A stretch of 25,137 nt of DNA from Eubacterium sp. (GTDB lineage Bacteria > Bacillota > Clostridia > Oscillospirales > Acutalibacteraceae), in NCBI GenBank assembly GCA_029052085.1, contig JAIDJS010000165.1, forward strand, positions 1 to 25,137. The letters are read 5' to 3'. Every line of letters begins with the position of its first letter. Position 1 is the first letter of the stretch. Positions 23,804-25,137 of this stretch are shown here, piece after piece. The position numbers were made by a program, and so were the translations under genes. The notes below the pieces were generated by a model. That model was not told the DNA's origin. It made no database searches and saw only the letters and a program-made list of their open reading frames with translations.

Positions 23804-24520
23804 TTAATCAAAATCAAGATTAATTTCGCCTGCTAAATATAATCTGTATTCCTCTATCTTGGATTCTACCTCAGATTGAAACTTTTCCTCCGGTGTCAAT
23901 GAAGTGCCTGTAACAAAAATATAACCATCCTCGTCATCCCAATCATACGTTTTGGACATTATAAATGTATCATCAGGCAAATCAAATTCATCTAGTTTTT
24001 CATCTAATACTTTATTTTTTTCCAGCCTCTCAACAAGCTCTTCAACACTATTTATTTCCTTATAATTTATCTGTTCCTCGTCTCTATAGTGACACAAGAA
24101 CACACTGCATTTATTATCATTATCAATATCGTTCCCCACTCGATAAAACAATAGCTCTGCTTTTGTTCTTCGTTCATCGCCGCTATTTGCATCAACATCC
24201 CCTATAAATCCTTCCGTCATTTTAGACGAGCTTCCGATATTATGGTATCGGTTCTTATATAATGCTGCTTTTGTGATATGGCGAAAATGATAATATCCTT
24301 CGTCCGCATCAACGGGGTCTGTATAAAGAATACCAAAATAATCTCCAAGCTGTTCTGTTTTTAATATGGTTATTGGATTTTCGGGATTTGCCGCAAGATG
24401 ATCGCTGATGGATTGTTCATTTGTTACATCAATAAGAGTATTGCCATAAATAAAATAAGCTGCAACAAGGCTTATTATACAAAGCAATAGTATTAGGATT
24501 ATAATCATCCGTTTTTTCAT
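23804..24520 (-). CDS. Membrane-anchored acidic protein of unknown function
   Basis: This 238-residue protein has one N-terminal hydrophobic helix (about 4-24, MIIILILLLCIISLVAAYFI) with no clear signal-peptidase site, so it is probably tethered outside the membrane. The remainder is strongly acidic and hydrophilic, with DVDANSGDERRTK, GNDIDNDNKCSVFLCHYRDE, SKTYDWDDEDGYIF and a helical tail EEKFQSEVESKIEEYRLYL. No family was recognised. GAGG lies 8 bases before the ATG. It follows the small secreted protein gene after 63 bases, which contain a stable hairpin but no T-run, so the two may share a transcript. Immunity or chaperone roles would be guesses. Confidence 0.75.
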   Translation of the reverse strand: MKKRMIIILILLLCIISLVAAYFIYGNTLIDVTNEQSISDHLAANPENPITILKTEQLGDYFGILYTDPVDADEGYYHFRHITKAALYKNRYHNIGSSSKMTEGFIGDVDANSGDERRTKAELLFYRVGNDIDNDNKCSVFLCHYRDEEQINYKEINSVEELVERLEKNKVLDEKLDEFDLPDDTFIMSKTYDWDDEDGYIFVTGTSLTPEEKFQSEVESKIEEYRLYLAGEINLDFD

Positions 24521-24536
24521 ATAGAATCCTCACTGA

Positions 24537-24564
24537 GCAGGCAAAGCGTTGCCACCTTACCTGC
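24537..24564 (-). other. Stable intergenic hairpin
   Basis: On the minus strand GCAGGTAAGGT can pair with the complementary segment ending CTTTGCCTGC (11 pairs including three G-U) around a short loop. No T-run follows. It ends about 16 bases before the acidic-protein start, close to its ribosome site, and may act on mRNA stability, processing or translation. Confidence 0.5.
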
Positions 24565-24583
24565 ATTTTATTAGTTACAATAA

Positions 24584-25012
24584 TCAAATAAATGTATAAT
24601 CATAAAAAACTTGCTTGCTGTTATAAAATAAAGCAGCGTACAGAACATAAACATCTGTAAATCTATTACCGCTTCCGCTTGTTACATATGCTATACCGGA
24701 GTCTTTTGCATTATCTGTTCCTTTATCAGGCACTCCGCCAGCTTTTACAAGATTCCCTTTTGAATCCACTGTTCTTGCAACAATTGTTGCCGCTACCCTT
24801 GTAGCAGTTAAATTAGAAATAGTTTTCGCACTCATCTGTGTTGTGGAAACATCTGAATAATACCCTGTAATTGTATAAATAGCATCTTTTTTTGGAGGAA
24901 GCTGATTCTTGGGAGACGGAGTAGCTGCAAAAGTAGGAACTGCACTTGTAAATACTGTAACAGCCATTAATACTGCAGCGATTAAAGCTGCTATTCTTTT
25001 AGATTTTTTCAT
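24584..25012 (-). CDS. Small secreted protein of unknown function
   Basis: This 142-residue protein has a textbook Sec signal peptide: basic MKKSKR, hydrophobic core to about residue 24 and a cleavage site VPTFA/ATP, leaving about 113 residues. The mature part starts Pro/Lys-rich (PSPKNQLPPKKD), then has a beta-prone body with many Thr, Ser, Val and Ala (SNLTATRVAATIVARTVD) and an aromatic tail (VYVLYAALFYNSKQVFYDY). It has no cysteine and no sorting or choline-binding motif. It has its own good promoter and a GGAAA ribosome site. It could be a wall-associated or bacteriocin-like product, but no family is recognised. Confidence 0.75.
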   Translation of the reverse strand: MKKSKRIAALIAAVLMAVTVFTSAVPTFAATPSPKNQLPPKKDAIYTITGYYSDVSTTQMSAKTISNLTATRVAATIVARTVDSKGNLVKAGGVPDKGTDNAKDSGIAYVTSGSGNRFTDVYVLYAALFYNSKQVFYDYTFI

Positions 25013-25030
25013 AAAAATTTCCTTTCTTTT

Positions 25031-25059
25031 ATAATACGTGATTTGTTTATGTTTTTCAA
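25031..25059 (-). promoter_or_regulatory. Sigma-A promoter of the small secreted protein
   Basis: On the minus strand TTGAAA and TATTAT are separated by 17 bases, with the start codon 18 bases after the -10. The remaining bases to the window edge (25060-25137) show no gene. Confidence 0.75.
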
Positions 25060-25137
25060 TAATATTTATGTACCTGATGCTAAATTAATTAATACATCGG
25101 AAACACCTCTTTCGTTTTATTTTTAATAAAGCTTTAT

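Noticed and set aside
1-25137. CRISPR arrays, tRNA or rRNA genes, insertion sequences
   Set aside because: No regularly spaced repeats, cloverleaf-like segments, rRNA blocks, transposase motifs or terminal inverted repeats were found on reading both strands.

Overview
The window reads as a low-GC chromosome segment of the Bacillota, most likely class Clostridia and probably a gut Ruminococcaceae/Oscillospiraceae-type organism. This rests on AT-rich codon use, GGAGG-type ribosome binding sites, sigma-A promoters, a class B sortase, heterodimeric ABC exporters and a clostridial-type prophage head module. The species assignment is inference.

Positions 1-6466 (all minus strand) hold a packed phage morphogenesis operon, in order of transcription: small terminase, large terminase, portal, capsid protease/scaffold, major capsid protein, two or three head-completion or tail-joining proteins, a 33-codon ORF, a LysM-bearing tail/hub-like protein, and the first codons of another gene running off the left edge. 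Genes overlap by 1-8 bases or nearly touch. No integrase, repressor, lysis gene, tail sheath, tail tube or tape measure is visible. The operon starts just downstream of an ordinary metabolic gene, separated by that gene's terminator plus a second terminator-like hairpin that could act as an attenuator.

Positions 6611-10146 hold an AMP-forming acyl-CoA ligase (minus), then divergently an integral membrane protein of the DUF2238 (E. coli YjdF) type and a class B-like sortase. A bidirectional terminator closes this unit against the next. Positions 10147-16825 are a drug-efflux neighbourhood: a MarR-family regulator heads an operon with two ABC exporter half-subunits that look like a heterodimer with one degenerate ATPase site. 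A strong promoter overlapped by inverted repeats precedes marR. Divergent to it lie rsmA (ksgA) and a MATE efflux pump.

Positions 16866-18979 hold a GH27 alpha-galactosidase followed 10 bases later by a nucleoside phosphorylase-family protein. Positions 19051-25059 hold an envelope-related minus-strand set: a small secreted protein of unknown function, a membrane-anchored acidic protein, a frameshifted or very small gene, a lipoprotein with a Cys-rich motif and propeller-like repeats, a very large ABC-2 permease made of two tandem copies, and its ATPase. The last three form a tight operon. This set, with its unknown secreted neighbours, is the best candidate here for an undescribed export, sensing or self-protection system, though no member proves a function.
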